Below, in pieces: positions 52,706 to 63,769 of a stretch of 64,000 nt of DNA; positions within the stretch are counted from its first letter, which is position 1, and every line of letters starts with the position of its first letter. The notes under the pieces are model-generated. The model was not told where the DNA came from. It did not search any database and saw nothing but the letters and a program-made list of their open reading frames with translations. Source of the stretch: Flavobacterium album (lineage in GTDB: Bacteria > Bacteroidota > Bacteroidia > Flavobacteriales > Flavobacteriaceae). The stretch is taken from NCBI RefSeq assembly GCF_003096035.1, contig NZ_CP029186.1:1935001-1999000 (forward strand). Reading direction: 5' to 3'. The position numbers and the translations under genes were made by a program.

Positions 52706-55700
52706 ATGATAACAAATCAGACTGAAAGATTAAATTTTGCCTCTACTAAAAACATCCCGGATTACCCGGATTTCCTTGACATTCAGGTAAAGTCGTTCAA
52801 AGATTTTTTCCAGTTGGAAACCAAATCGGATGAGAGGGGCAACGAAGGTCTTTATAACACCTTCATGGAAAACTTTCCGATCACTGACACAAGAAATCAG
52901 TTCGTGTTGGAATTCCTTGATTACTTTGTTGACCCGCCAAGATATACAATTGAAGAGTGTATAGACAGGGGGCTTACTTACAGCGTGCCACTTAAAGCAA
53001 GGCTGAAGCTGTACTGTACAGACCCTGAGCATGAGGATTTTGAAACAATTGTGCAGGATGTATATCTGGGAACTATCCCTTATATGACACCAAGCGGTAC
53101 CTTTGTTATTAACGGTGCTGAGCGTGTGGTTGTTTCGCAGCTTCACAGGTCGCCCGGAGTTTTCTTTGGCCAATCTTTCCATGCAAATGGAACTAAATTA
53201 TACTCTGCAAGGGTAATTCCTTTCAAAGGCTCATGGATCGAGTTCGCTACCGACATCAACAGTGTAATGTACGCGTATATCGACCGTAAGAAAAAGCTTC
53301 CTGTTACAACTTTGTTCAGGGCTATCGGCTTCGAAAGGGATAAAGACATCCTTGAGATATTTGACCTTGCTGAAGAGATCAAGGTTTCTAAAACCGGTCT
53401 TAAAAAATATATTGGCAGGAGGCTTGCCGCGCGTGTATTGAATACCTGGCACGAAGATTTCGTGGATGAGGATACAGGCGAGGTGGTTTCTATTGAGCGT
53501 AACGAGATCATACTGGATCGTGACACCATCATTGACAAAGACAATGTTGAGGAGATCATCGATTCTAACGTGAAAACGATACTGCTTCATAAAGAGGATA
53601 ATAACCAGGCAGATTATGCCATTATCCACAATACATTACAAAAAGACCCTACTAACTCTGAGAAAGAAGCTGTAGAGCACATTTACCGTCAGCTGCGTAA
53701 CGCAGAACCGCCTGATGAGGAAACGGCTCGTGGCATTATAGATAAATTGTTCTTCTCTGACCAGCGCTACAACCTTGGTGAAGTAGGCCGTTACAGGATG
53801 AACAAAAAACTTGGGCTTGACATCCCTATGGAAAAGCAGGTGCTTACCAAAGAGGATATCATTACCATAGTAAAATACCTTATTGAGCTTATCAACTCTA
53901 AAGCAGAGATTGATGATATCGACCACTTGTCTAATCGTCGCGTGCGTACGGTAGGCGAGCAGCTGTCGGCTCAGTTTGGTGTAGGTCTTGCACGTATGGC
54001 AAGGACTATCAGGGAGCGTATGAACGTTAGGGACAACGAGGTATTTACCCCGATTGACCTTATCAATGCCAAGACATTGTCTTCGGTTATCAACTCGTTC
54101 TTTGGTACTAACCAGCTATCGCAGTTCATGGACCAGACGAACCCGCTTGCGGAGATCACGCACAAGCGTAGGCTATCGGCTCTTGGGCCGGGCGGTCTTT
54201 CCCGTGAAAGGGCAGGTTTCGAGGTACGTGACGTTCACTACACGCACTATGGCCGTCTTTGTCCTATTGAAACACCGGAAGGCCCGAACATCGGTTTGAT
54301 CTCTTCGCTTGGTGTTTATGCGAAGGTAAACGGAATGGGCTTTATTGAAACGCCATACCGTAAAGTGACCAATGGAGTGGTTGACCTTCAGTCTGAACCG
54401 GTTTACCTGAGTGCAGAGGAGGAAGAAGGCAAAATGATCGCACAGGCGAATATCGATATGAACGATGACGGACAGATCACTGCCGATAAGGTAATTGCCC
54501 GTGAGGAAGGTGACTTCCCGGTTGTTGATCCTACAGTGGTTCATTATACCGACGTTGCGCCAAACCAGATCGCTTCGATATCGGCTTCGCTTATCCCGTT
54601 CCTTGAGCATGATGATGCGAACCGTGCGCTGATGGGATCGAACATGATGCGCCAGGCAGTTCCTCTTTTACGTCCGGAAGCCCCTATCGTGGGTACAGGA
54701 TTGGAGCGCCAGGTAGCTTCTGACTCAAGGGTACTTATCAATGCCGAAGGCAATGGTACCGTTGAGTATGTTGATGCCAACCAGATTACTATTAAATATG
54801 ACAGGACCGACCGCGAAAGAAGCGTAAGCTTTGACGCTGACGAGAAAACCTACCAGCTTATCAAGTTCAGGAAAACCAACCAGAGCACCAGCATCAACCT
54901 TAAGCCGATCGTAAGGAAAGGCGACAGGGTAAAACTGGGCCAGGTACTTTGCGAAGGCTATGCTACGCAAAATGGTGAGCTTGCCCTTGGGCGTAACCTT
55001 AAAGTGGCGTTCATGCCATGGAAGGGCTACAACTTCGAGGATGCGATTGTGATCTCTGAAAAAGTGGTTCGTGACGATATCTTTACTTCAATCCACGTGG
55101 ATGATTATTCACTGGAAGTAAGGGATACCAAATTGGGTAACGAAGAGTTGACCAACGATATCCCTAACGTAAGTGAGGAAGCGACCAAAGACCTTGACGA
55201 AAACGGTATGATCAGGATTGGTGCCGAGGTGAAGCCTGGCGACATCCTTATCGGTAAGATCACTCCAAAAGGGGAATCAGATCCTACACCGGAAGAAAAA
55301 CTTCTTCGTGCGATCTTTGGTGACAAAGCCGGTGATGTGAAAGATGCTTCATTGAAAGCTTCGCCTTCACTTCATGGTGTTGTTCTTGATAAAAAACTGT
55401 TTGCGCGTGCCGTGAAGGATAAGCGCAAGCGTACTAAGGATAAAGATGATTTAGGAAAACTTGAGATGGATTTCGAAGTTAAGTTCAATGAGCTTAAAGA
55501 GAAACTTATCGATAAGCTATTCAACATCATCAACGGAAAAACTTCGCAGGGTGTTATGAACGACCTGGGTGAGGAAGTACTGCCAAAAGGCAAGAAATAT
55601 ACCCAGAAAATGCTGTATGCTGTTGAAGATTTTGCGCACCTTACCAAAGGGCAGTGGACTACGGACGACGATACCAACGCAATGGTAAACGACCTTATCC

Positions 55701-56518
55701 ACAACTATAAGATCAAGCTGAATGACCTTCAGGGTGCATTGAGGAGGGAGAAATTCACCATTACGGTGGGTGACGAACTTCCGTCAGGTATCCTTAAGCT
55801 TGCTAAAGTTTACATCGCTAAGAAACGTAAGCTTAAAGTGGGTGATAAGATGGCAGGACGCCACGGTAACAAAGGTATCGTTGCGAAGATCGTACGCCAT
55901 GAGGACATGCCGTTCCTTGAGGATGGTACTCCGGTAGACATCGTTCTTAACCCGCTGGGTGTACCATCGCGTATGAACATCGGGCAGATCTATGAAACGG
56001 TGCTTGGATGGGCCGGTATGAACTTAGGCAAGAAATTTGCTACGCCTATTTTCGATGGTGCTACCCTTGACCAGATCAATGCGCTGACAGATGAGGCAGG
56101 AATACCGCGCTTTGGCCACACGTATCTTTATGACGGTGGTACAGGAGAGCGTTTCCACCAGCCGGCAACCGTAGGTGTTATCTACATGCTGAAGCTGGGC
56201 CATATGGTAGACGACAAGATGCACGCGCGTTCTATCGGTCCGTACTCGCTCATCACGCAGCAGCCTCTTGGAGGTAAAGCGCAGTTTGGTGGACAGCGTT
56301 TCGGGGAGATGGAGGTTTGGGCTCTTGAAGCATACGGTGCATCGAGCACGCTTAGGGAGATACTTACCGTTAAATCGGATGACGTTATCGGAAGGGCTAA
56401 GACTTACGAGGCTATCGTTAAGGGAGAGACCATGCCGGAACCAGGCTTGCCGGAATCATTCAATGTATTGATGCACGAGCTTAAAGGCCTTGGACTAGAC
56501 ATCAGATTAGAAGAATAA
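52706..56518 (+). CDS. rpoB: RNA polymerase subunit beta
   Basis: 1270 aa from ATG 52706; an in-frame TTG at 52703 just adds one residue. All beta-subunit regions are intact: [15 protein letters not shown], the rifampicin region [25 protein letters not shown] (cited by its core [12 protein letters not shown]) with [34 protein letters not shown] and the C-terminal clamp [23 protein letters not shown]. The residues of the rifampicin pocket (Q, D, H, R, S) are wild-type-like. Separated from rpoC by a hairpin. Confidence 0.99.
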   Translation: MITNQTERLNFASTKNIPDYPDFLDIQVKSFKDFFQLETKSDERGNEGLYNTFMENFPITDTRNQFVLEFLDYFVDPPRYTIEECIDRGLTYSVPLKARLKLYCTDPEHEDFETIVQDVYLGTIPYMTPSGTFVINGAERVVVSQLHRSPGVFFGQSFHANGTKLYSARVIPFKGSWIEFATDINSVMYAYIDRKKKLPVTTLFRAIGFERDKDILEIFDLAEEIKVSKTGLKKYIGRRLAARVLNTWHEDFVDEDTGEVVSIERNEIILDRDTIIDKDNVEEIIDSNVKTILLHKEDNNQADYAIIHNTLQKDPTNSEKEAVEHIYRQLRNAEPPDEETARGIIDKLFFSDQRYNLGEVGRYRMNKKLGLDIPMEKQVLTKEDIITIVKYLIELINSKAEIDDIDHLSNRRVRTVGEQLSAQFGVGLARMARTIRERMNVRDNEVFTPIDLINAKTLSSVINSFFGTNQLSQFMDQTNPLAEITHKRRLSALGPGGLSRERAGFEVRDVHYTHYGRLCPIETPEGPNIGLISSLGVYAKVNGMGFIETPYRKVTNGVVDLQSEPVYLSAEEEEGKMIAQANIDMNDDGQITADKVIAREEGDFPVVDPTVVHYTDVAPNQIASISASLIPFLEHDDANRALMGSNMMRQAVPLLRPEAPIVGTGLERQVASDSRVLINAEGNGTVEYVDANQITIKYDRTDRERSVSFDADEKTYQLIKFRKTNQSTSINLKPIVRKGDRVKLGQVLCEGYATQNGELALGRNLKVAFMPWKGYNFEDAIVISEKVVRDDIFTSIHVDDYSLEVRDTKLGNEELTNDIPNVSEEATKDLDENGMIRIGAEVKPGDILIGKITPKGESDPTPEEKLLRAIFGDKAGDVKDASLKASPSLHGVVLDKKLFARAVKDKRKRTKDKDDLGKLEMDFEVKFNELKEKLIDKLFNIINGKTSQGVMNDLGEEVLPKGKKYTQKMLYAVEDFAHLTKGQWTTDDDTNAMVNDLIHNYKIKLNDLQGALRREKFTITVGDELPSGILKLAKVYIAKKRKLKVGDKMAGRHGNKGIVAKIVRHEDMPFLEDGTPVDIVLNPLGVPSRMNIGQIYETVLGWAGMNLGKKFATPIFDGATLDQINALTDEAGIPRFGHTYLYDGGTGERFHQPATVGVIYMLKLGHMVDDKMHARSIGPYSLITQQPLGGKAQFGGQRFGEMEVWALEAYGASSTLREILTVKSDDVIGRAKTYEAIVKGETMPEPGLPESFNVLMHELKGLGLDIRLEE

Positions 56519-56526
56519 ATTTCCAC

Positions 56527-56568
56527 GGGATGGCGCTTTTTGCGCCGTCCCTTCTATACTTTTTTTAA
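56527..56568 (+). terminator. hairpin between rpoB and rpoC
   Basis: 10-bp stem GGGATGGCGC / GCGCCGTCCC (one T-G pair), TTTTT loop; a T-rich tract follows 9 bp later. It may tune rpoC levels or protect mRNA; full termination is unlikely since rpoC is essential and no promoter is seen after it. Confidence 0.7.
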
Positions 56569-56589
56569 TAAATCGATAGATTACATATC

Positions 56590-59500
56590 ATGACGAGATT
56601 AAAAGATAAAAATACCGTTAAAAGGTTCGACAAGATTTCCATTGGGCTTGCTTCACCGGAATCTATACTTGCCGAATCAAGAGGTGAGGTCCTTAAACCG
56701 GAAACCATTAACTATCGTACGCACAAACCGGAAAGGGACGGCCTTTTTTGTGAGCGCATCTTTGGCCCTGTAAAGGATTTTGAATGTGCCTGCGGTAAAT
56801 ATAAAAGGATCCGCTACAAAGGGATCGTGTGTGACCGATGCGGTGTTGAAGTTACCGAGAAGAAAGTTCGACGTGACAGGGTAGGGCACATCAACCTTGT
56901 AGTGCCTATCGCCCACATCTGGTATTTCCGTTCGCTGCCAAATAAAATTGGCTATATCCTTGGCCTTCCGTCTAAGAAATTAGACATGATCATATACTAC
57001 GAAAGGTATGTGGTTATACAGCCGGGTATCGCTAAAGGGCCGGATGGCGAAACCCTTAACCGATTAGATTTCCTTACTGAAGAAGAGTACCTGAACATAC
57101 TGGATACCCTTCCGATGGAAAACCAATACCTTGACGATAACGACCCTAACAAGTTTATCGCCAAAATGGGTGCTGAGTGTATAATGGACCTGCTTGCAAG
57201 GATCGACCTTGATGAGCTGTCGTATAACCTTCGCCACAGCGCCAACACTGAAACGTCGAAACAACGTAAAACCGAGGCCCTTAAAAGGCTGCAGGTAGTT
57301 GAGTCGTTCCGTGAGTCGAACTTCAACAGGGAAAACCGCCCTGAGTGGATGATACTTAAGGTGATACCTGTTATCCCGCCGGAACTTCGCCCGTTGGTGC
57401 CGCTTGATGGCGGACGTTTCGCTACTTCCGATTTGAATGACCTTTACCGCAGGGTGATCATCCGTAACAACCGTCTGAAAAGGCTTATGGAGATCAAGGC
57501 CCCTGAGGTGATCCTTCGTAACGAAAAGCGTATGCTGCAGGAGTCTGTAGATTCACTATTCGATAACACAAGGAAAGCATCGGCTGTTAAGACAGAATCG
57601 AACAGGCCATTGAAATCGCTTTCCGATTCATTGAAAGGTAAGCAGGGACGTTTCCGCCAGAACCTTCTTGGTAAGCGTGTTGACTATTCGGCACGTTCGG
57701 TAATCGTCGTTGGCCCTGAAATGAAACTGTTCGAGTGCGGCCTTCCGAAAGATATGGCTGCCGAGCTGTACAAACCGTTCGTTATCCGTAAGCTTATCGA
57801 GCGCGGAATCGTGAAAACGGTAAAATCGGCCAAAAAGATAATCGACAAAAAAGAGCCTGTAGTATGGGACATCCTTGAAAATGTTATCAAAGGACACCCG
57901 GTGCTGCTCAACAGGGCCCCAACCCTTCACAGGCTTGGTATACAGGCATTCCAGCCGAAACTTATCGAAGGAAAAGCGATCCAGCTTCACCCATTGGTAT
58001 GTACGGCGTTCAATGCCGACTTTGACGGTGACCAGATGGCGGTACACCTTCCGCTTGGGCCTGAGGCTATTCTTGAAGCACAGCTGTTGATGCTTGCTTC
58101 ACACAATATCCTTAACCCTGCCAACGGTGCGCCTATCACGGTACCTTCTCAGGACATGGTACTTGGTCTGTACTACATGACCAAGGAACGTTTGTCTACC
58201 GAAACGAACAAAATTTTAGGCCAGGACCTTACTTTCTATTCTGCCGAAGAGGTGAACATCGCTTTGAACGAAGGAAGGCTGGAACTGAATGCACGCGTTA
58301 AGATACGTGCTAAAGACTTCAACGAAAACGGTGAGCTTGTGTACAAGATCATCCAGACTACAGCCGGAAGGGTACTCTTCAACGAAGTGGTGCCGGAAGC
58401 TGCGGGTTACATCAATGAGGTACTTACTAAGAAGTCATTAAGGGATATTATCGGTAAGATCCTAAGTGTTACCGACGTGCCTACAACGGCAGCGTTCCTT
58501 GACAATATGAAGGACATGGGTTACAAATTCGCATTTAAAGGCGGTTTGTCATTTAGCCTTGGTGATATCATTATACCTGAAAGGAAGCAGGAGCTTATTG
58601 CCGATGCCAACGAGCAGGTGGAAGGTATCTCCATGAACTATAACATGGGTCTTATTACCAACAACGAGCGCTACAACCAGGTGATCGACGTGTGGACCTC
58701 TACCAACGCATTGCTTACAGAGCTTGCCATGAAAAACATCCGCGAAGACCAGCAAGGCTTCAACTCGGTGTACATGATGCTTGACTCCGGGGCGAGGGGT
58801 TCGAAAGAGCAGATACGCCAGCTTACCGGTATGCGTGGTTTGATGGCCAAGCCTAAAAAATCGACCGCAGGTGGTGGTGAGATTATCGAGAACCCGATCC
58901 TTTCCAACTTTAAGGAAGGGCTATCGATCCTTGAGTACTTCATCTCTACGCACGGTGCACGTAAAGGTCTTGCGGATACGGCCCTTAAAACGGCGGATGC
59001 GGGATACCTTACAAGGAGGCTTCACGACGTATCGCAGGACGTTATCGTAAACTCTGTAGACTGTGGTACCCTTAGGGGCATCGAGGTTACGGCGCTTAAG
59101 AAGAACGAGGAGATCGTTGAGTCGCTTGGCGAAAGGATATTAGGCCGTGTTGCATTACAGGATGTTATCAACCCGCTTACAAGCGAAGTGCTTGTACATG
59201 CAGGTGAGCAGATAAAAGAAGCGGAAGTAAGGGCCATCAACGCAGCGCCGATAGAGAGGGTAGAAGTACGCTCGCCATTGACGTGTGAGGCTAAAAAAGG
59301 TATCTGTGCGAAATGTTACGGACGTAACCTTGCTACCGGCAAGATGACGCAGAGAGGTGAGGCTGTAGGTGTTATCGCTGCACAGTCCATCGGTGAGCCG
59401 GGTACACAGCTTACCCTTCGTACCTTCCACGTGGGTGGTACTGCAGGTAACATTTCTGAGGAATCGAGCATCGTTACCAAATTCCACGGAAGGCTGGAGA

Positions 59501-60888
59501 TCGAAGACCTTAAAACCGTTAAGGGTGAAGACAACGAAGGCAGCGAAGTGGATATCGTGGTTTCCCGTTCGACAGAGCTTAAGCTTGTTGACGAGAAAAC
59601 AGGAATACTATTAAATACACACAACATCCCTTACGGATCGAGCATCTACGTGAAAGACGGCGATGTGGTAGACAAAGGGACTGTAATATGTAAGTGGGAC
59701 CCTTATAACGGGGTGATCATCTCCGAGTTTACCGGTAAGGTAGCTTATGAAGATATCGAGCAGGGACAATCGTTCATGGTTGAGATCGATGAGCAGACCG
59801 GATTCCAGGAGAAAGTAATCTCTGAGGCAAGGAACAAGAAATTGATCCCTACGCTATTGATCTACGGAAAAGACAACGAGCTTATCCGTTCGTACAACCT
59901 TCCGGTGGGTGCCCACCTTATGGTAGATAACGGCGAGAAGATCAAGGCAGGTAAGATCCTTGTTAAGATCCCAAGGCGTTCGTCCAAAGCAGGTGATATC
60001 ACCGGTGGACTTCCGAGGATTACCGAACTTCTCGAAGCGCGTAACCCTTCGAACCCGGCTGTGGTATCTGAGATCGACGGTGTAGTATCGTTCGGTAAGA
60101 TCAAAAGGGGTAACCGTGAGATCGTTATCGAGTCGAAATTCGGCGAGATCAAGAAATATTTGGTTAAACTTTCCAACCAGATCCTTGTTCAGGAAAACGA
60201 CTACGTTAAAGCAGGTATGCCGCTGTCAGACGGTGCCATTACGCCGGAGGATATCCTCAGGATACAGGGCCCATCTGCCGTACAGCAGTACCTTGTGAAC
60301 GAGATCCAGGAGGTTTACCGCCTTCAGGGTGTGAAGATCAACGACAAGCACTTTGAAGTTGTTATCCGCCAGATGATGCGTAAGGTACAGGTACAGGATC
60401 CGGGAGATACGCTGTTCCTTGAAGACCAGCTGATCCATACGTCCGACTTTATCGAAGAGAACGACAAGCTGTATGGTATGAAAGTGGTTGAGGATGCAGG
60501 TGATTCAGAGAACCTGAAACCGGGCCAGATCATATCGACACGCGAGCTAAGGGATGAGAACTCCCTGCTGAAGCGCAATGATAAGAACCAGGTAGTGGCA
60601 AGGGACGTAGTTCCTGCAACGGCAACGCCGGTACTACAGGGTATCACCAGGGCATCGCTTCAAACCAAGTCGTTCATTTCGGCTGCATCGTTCCAGGAAA
60701 CTACAAAAGTACTGAACGAAGCCGCAGTAGCAGGTAAAGTTGACGGACTTGAAGGACTTAAGGAGAACGTTATCGTAGGACACAGGATACCTGCAGGTAC
60801 AGGTATGAGGGATTACGACAACATCGTTGTAGGTTCTACAGAAGAATATAATGAGCTATTAACCCCGAAAGAGGAATATAACTATTAA
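56590..60888 (+). CDS. rpoC: RNA polymerase subunit beta-prime
   Basis: 1432 aa. N-terminal zinc site in [20 protein letters not shown], catalytic [14 protein letters not shown] (three Asp binding Mg), the bridge/trigger regions ([27 protein letters not shown]) and the second Zn site ([15 protein letters not shown]). Ends with [16 protein letters not shown]. Full length with no sign of disruption. DUF3467 gene follows after 4 bp. Confidence 0.99.
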   Translation: MTRLKDKNTVKRFDKISIGLASPESILAESRGEVLKPETINYRTHKPERDGLFCERIFGPVKDFECACGKYKRIRYKGIVCDRCGVEVTEKKVRRDRVGHINLVVPIAHIWYFRSLPNKIGYILGLPSKKLDMIIYYERYVVIQPGIAKGPDGETLNRLDFLTEEEYLNILDTLPMENQYLDDNDPNKFIAKMGAECIMDLLARIDLDELSYNLRHSANTETSKQRKTEALKRLQVVESFRESNFNRENRPEWMILKVIPVIPPELRPLVPLDGGRFATSDLNDLYRRVIIRNNRLKRLMEIKAPEVILRNEKRMLQESVDSLFDNTRKASAVKTESNRPLKSLSDSLKGKQGRFRQNLLGKRVDYSARSVIVVGPEMKLFECGLPKDMAAELYKPFVIRKLIERGIVKTVKSAKKIIDKKEPVVWDILENVIKGHPVLLNRAPTLHRLGIQAFQPKLIEGKAIQLHPLVCTAFNADFDGDQMAVHLPLGPEAILEAQLLMLASHNILNPANGAPITVPSQDMVLGLYYMTKERLSTETNKILGQDLTFYSAEEVNIALNEGRLELNARVKIRAKDFNENGELVYKIIQTTAGRVLFNEVVPEAAGYINEVLTKKSLRDIIGKILSVTDVPTTAAFLDNMKDMGYKFAFKGGLSFSLGDIIIPERKQELIADANEQVEGISMNYNMGLITNNERYNQVIDVWTSTNALLTELAMKNIREDQQGFNSVYMMLDSGARGSKEQIRQLTGMRGLMAKPKKSTAGGGEIIENPILSNFKEGLSILEYFISTHGARKGLADTALKTADAGYLTRRLHDVSQDVIVNSVDCGTLRGIEVTALKKNEEIVESLGERILGRVALQDVINPLTSEVLVHAGEQIKEAEVRAINAAPIERVEVRSPLTCEAKKGICAKCYGRNLATGKMTQRGEAVGVIAAQSIGEPGTQLTLRTFHVGGTAGNISEESSIVTKFHGRLEIEDLKTVKGEDNEGSEVDIVVSRSTELKLVDEKTGILLNTHNIPYGSSIYVKDGDVVDKGTVICKWDPYNGVIISEFTGKVAYEDIEQGQSFMVEIDEQTGFQEKVISEARNKKLIPTLLIYGKDNELIRSYNLPVGAHLMVDNGEKIKAGKILVKIPRRSSKAGDITGGLPRITELLEARNPSNPAVVSEIDGVVSFGKIKRGNREIVIESKFGEIKKYLVKLSNQILVQENDYVKAGMPLSDGAITPEDILRIQGPSAVQQYLVNEIQEVYRLQGVKINDKHFEVVIRQMMRKVQVQDPGDTLFLEDQLIHTSDFIEENDKLYGMKVVEDAGDSENLKPGQIISTRELRDENSLLKRNDKNQVVARDVVPATATPVLQGITRASLQTKSFISAASFQETTKVLNEAAVAGKVDGLEGLKENVIVGHRIPAGTGMRDYDNIVVGSTEEYNELLTPKEEYNY

Positions 60889-60892
60889 TATA

Positions 60893-61204
60893 ATGAGTGA
60901 CGAGAAACAGCAGCCAGGGCAGATCAACATCGAACTGGACGAGAAAACAGCTGAAGGCATCTATTCCAACCTTGCGATCATCAACCACTCCGCTTCAGAA
61001 TTTGTGGTGGACTTCGTGACGATCATGCCCGGTGTGCCAAAAGCCAAAGTAAAGTCGCGCATTGTATTAACGCCCCAGCATGCCAAGCGCCTGCTGAAGG
61101 CTTTAGGCGAGAACATCCACCGCTTCGAGAGTGCCCACGGTACCATCAGCGATATGGAGCAGCCGCCCATTCCACTGACTTTCGGGCCTGCAGGACAGGC
61201 TTAA
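60893..61204 (+). CDS. DUF3467 family protein
   Basis: 103 aa, soluble. QINIELDEKTAEGIYSNLAIINHS and SEFVVDFVTIMPG...AKVKSRIVLTPQHAKRLLKAL are the DUF3467 pattern; the C-terminus ends PPIPLTFGPAGQA. It lies 4 bp after rpoC and shares the transcript, as in other Bacteroidota, which hints at a link to transcription or stress; the activity is unknown. Confidence 0.9.
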   Translation: MSDEKQQPGQINIELDEKTAEGIYSNLAIINHSASEFVVDFVTIMPGVPKAKVKSRIVLTPQHAKRLLKALGENIHRFESAHGTISDMEQPPIPLTFGPAGQA

Positions 61205-61211
61205 GATAAAG

Positions 61212-61243
61212 AAACCCCTTTCGGAAACGGAAGGGGTTTTTTG
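61212..61243. terminator. terminator of the rpoBC operon
   Basis: AACCCCTT / AAGGGGTT stem, inner CG-GAAA-CG, then TTTTTTG. It lies at the junction with the AT-rich island and ends exactly where the minus-strand gene's stop begins. Confidence 0.9.
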
Positions 61244-61798
61244 TTATTCCTCATTTTTTTCTAATTCTTCACGAATATGATTTCCAAATATTTTTGTTAC
61301 TATAAATCTAAAAATAGGGATGAGGATGATATTGATAATTAATAAGCAAATAAAATAAATTGTTAAATTTATATTTATATTCCAAATGGAATTAAAGGTA
61401 AAATAGTAAATTAAAATTTTAAAAAAACAATATGTTAAAAAAGTGTAAAGTATAGTGAAAAAGAATTGTAATTTAGACTCCTCTTCTTCTAATTCTTCAG
61501 ATTTTTCTTCAATAAATTCATTGATTCTATTTATTTCATTTCTGTCAACAACTTTTTCTATTGCATATTTGATTATACTACTTAAACTTATTGTATCAAA
61601 GATATTGTATGGAATGCTAAATATAAAACTCCATAACATTAGTAATAGGAAGTCATATAAACTGGTTGTACTTTCTGAAAAAAAACCTTTTTTAAAAAAT
61701 ATATCTAAGACAACTAAACCAGGCAAGGTATAATTTAAGAACATAAAAATTTTACTTCTAAAAAGTTTTATGTTGGTTTCATTGAAAATTTCACTCAT
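61244..61798 (-). CDS. four-helix membrane protein of the AT-rich island
   Basis: 184 aa, very AT-rich coding. Hydrophobic segments at about 17-35, 47-68, 108-130 and 136-165. Between helices 2 and 3 is a charged, mostly acidic loop (NRINEFIEEKSEELEEEESK, about 86-105) and the C-terminus is charged (HIREELEKNEE). No enzymatic motif and no known family recognised. It begins 12 bp after the phosphoesterase gene and is the last gene of the three-gene minus-strand operon. By analogy with conflict systems it could be a membrane effector or anchor, but that is inference. Confidence 0.7.
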   Translation of the reverse strand: MSEIFNETNIKLFRSKIFMFLNYTLPGLVVLDIFFKKGFFSESTTSLYDFLLLMLWSFIFSIPYNIFDTISLSSIIKYAIEKVVDRNEINRINEFIEEKSEELEEEESKLQFFFTILYTFLTYCFFKILIYYFTFNSIWNININLTIYFICLLIINIILIPIFRFIVTKIFGNHIREELEKNEE

Positions 61799-61810
61799 AC
61801 ATATATGATA

Positions 61811-63292
61811 TTAAGATTCATCTTTTGGCATTCTAGCATACACATAACAAATCGCTTCTGATTTATCATTAAAAAACATTTTAGCTTGAATGAGCATTGG
61901 TCCCCAGTAATGATAAGAAAATGAAAAATTAGGATTATCATCTCTTAAACAAATTATTTTTTTAAAATATTCACCAGCAGTCCATTCTACTTTTTCTAAA
62001 AGCGATCCTTTATATAATTCAGGTTTATGCTGAACAATCCATCCTCTAGCTTCATAAGCTTGTCCAGGAATTAACGATGGCATAACCTCAATAACGGGCA
62101 TATGATATTTTTGATTTTTGTATTGCTTGAGCCGTTCCGTATCATCAGTTATTTTTTCGGTATTTACAACGCCTACAATAGGGACTGTTTTATATGGTGT
62201 AATTACTCTGTCAGTGACATTAACTGTTTCCCACTTCCATAAATCTGGAGATAGCGGTCTCTTTGCGGTTCTAATTAACCCTCTTGTAATTACATTTATT
62301 CTGGCTTGCTGCGCATCTGGATGCCATTTTATTGTAATTAATGAATATGTATTACATGCTTTATTAGAAATTTCGGTAGGCAATTCTCTGCTACCACAGC
62401 TCCCGCCAGCAATTACAACTTGAGGTATCTTACTCTCGCTATTTGACCATAATGGTGTTGGCTCATAATTGAAGATTTGTGGATAGTGCTTATGACCATG
62501 TAAAATTAAATGAAAGTTGTGCTCGCTGAGCAACTCAAGTAAATATCCTGAATTCATTATAGAATCTACTCCTCTTCCTGGTTCTATAAATGAAGGTAGT
62601 AATACAACGTGATGATGTATTACAACTATTTTTATATATTCATTAAAATCTTTTTCAGTAGATGAAATCTTTTCAAGTTCTTCTCTTAACCTTTTAATTG
62701 AATCGTAGTCAACTTGTCCTCTGCTACTGTCAATGGTATCTTTTTCCACATAGATACAACAGTTAATTTCAACAATGGTTACTTTATTACCTTCAAGATT
62801 TTTAATGTGCACTTGAGTAAGTTCTTCAGGTTTATGAGATACCTGAGGCGGACGAATACCGTCGAAAAATTTATTATAAAAGCTACAGTAAGGTTGAAAT
62901 CTTTCGTCTTTAGTAGAGTCTGCGAATCTAACATCATGATTTCCGGGCACAAAAAAAATATCTGATTTTTCGACACGCCTATTGAGTAACATCTCTGAAG
63001 ATAGTCTGTTTAAAAAGATAAGAGCTTCATTAAACTCGTCATGCTTTGCTTTTTGCGTAAAATCTCCGGAGACAGCAACAATTAATGGGGATTCTTTTTG
63101 ATCTGAATAATCTGTTTTATCAATTACAGTTCCCCCGAAATCAATTTGTAAGTCGTCTATAATTAAATCAGCAAGTGTCGGTATGCCTTTTTTTGAGGCT
63201 GTAGGTGGAGGATTACAAATATGATATTCTCCAAAATGTAAATCGGAAAAATGCAAAATTTGTATCTGATTAGTATATGATATATTACTCAT
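61811..63292 (-). CDS. calcineurin-like phosphoesterase with possible YEATS-like C-terminal domain
   Basis: 493 aa, no signal peptide. Residues 10-320 are a metallophosphoesterase with every metal motif: D17/H19 (SDLHF), GDFTQ (76-80), GNHDVRF (117-123), HHH (226-228) and GHKH (266-269). Enzymes of this type can be phosphatases, cyclic-nucleotide phosphodiesterases or nucleases. The region 330-420 is a linker; residues about 432-487 (KVEWTAGEYFKK ... NPNFSFSYHYWGPMLIQAKMFF) fit the beta-sandwich pattern of prokaryotic YEATS domains, by eye only. Starts 8 bp inside the upstream small gene. AT-rich compared with rpoC and mutL on either side. Confidence 0.85.
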   Translation of the reverse strand: MSNISYTNQIQILHFSDLHFGEYHICNPPPTASKKGIPTLADLIIDDLQIDFGGTVIDKTDYSDQKESPLIVAVSGDFTQKAKHDEFNEALIFLNRLSSEMLLNRRVEKSDIFFVPGNHDVRFADSTKDERFQPYCSFYNKFFDGIRPPQVSHKPEELTQVHIKNLEGNKVTIVEINCCIYVEKDTIDSSRGQVDYDSIKRLREELEKISSTEKDFNEYIKIVVIHHHVVLLPSFIEPGRGVDSIMNSGYLLELLSEHNFHLILHGHKHYPQIFNYEPTPLWSNSESKIPQVVIAGGSCGSRELPTEISNKACNTYSLITIKWHPDAQQARINVITRGLIRTAKRPLSPDLWKWETVNVTDRVITPYKTVPIVGVVNTEKITDDTERLKQYKNQKYHMPVIEVMPSLIPGQAYEARGWIVQHKPELYKGSLLEKVEWTAGEYFKKIICLRDDNPNFSFSYHYWGPMLIQAKMFFNDKSEAICYVYARMPKDES

Positions 63293-63620
63293 AGAAATAT
63301 ATTTCTCTTTCTGTATGATTTATTGTTCTTGATCCAATGGCTGCAAATTTTTCTTCATTGGAGTTTTCTATTTGTTTAAGTCCAACCCTTATAAAAGAGC
63401 CAGTAACAATTTTTTGATTTCCAGGGCGAAGTTCAATTTTGAAATTTGGTTCATAAGCATCTTCTTGAAATTTGCCTTTTTCTTTACCTCTCCACCTATG
63501 CCAAACTTGAGCTTCTATAACAGACGGGCCCGCATTAAATAATAGTGTTTGAGTTAATAAATTTCCTTCGACAATAATAGGATTGTGATTTTCTGTTACA
63601 GGAGTAATAATTTGATACAT
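63285..63620 (-). CDS. small beta-rich protein of the AT-rich island
   Basis: 111 aa, soluble. Alternating hydrophobic strands (IIVEGNLLTQTLLFNAG, VIEAQVWHRWRG, FKIELRPGNQKIVTGSFIRVGL) suggest a beta-sandwich, perhaps a binding domain. No recognised family. First gene of the minus-strand operon; its last 8 bp overlap the start of the phosphoesterase gene, so translation is probably coupled. Function unknown. Confidence 0.65.
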   Translation of the reverse strand: MYQIITPVTENHNPIIVEGNLLTQTLLFNAGPSVIEAQVWHRWRGKEKGKFQEDAYEPNFKIELRPGNQKIVTGSFIRVGLKQIENSNEEKFAAIGSRTINHTEREIYFYE

Positions 63621-63730
63621 AGGTTTTAAGTTATAAGTTTAAGTAAACCTACAAAAATTTTGTTAAAGCCCATCACGTATTTCCCGCAATAATATCAATC
63701 ACGTAATTTCCCCCATCCCGCAAAAATCCT

Positions 63731-63738
63731 TAACTTTG
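63731..63738 (+). promoter_or_regulatory. -7 box TAACTTTG of mutL
   Basis: TAnnTTTG match 31 bp before ATG 63770. Confidence 0.65.
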
Positions 63739-63769
63739 ACATTACCAATAAATCGCTATTTCCTACACA

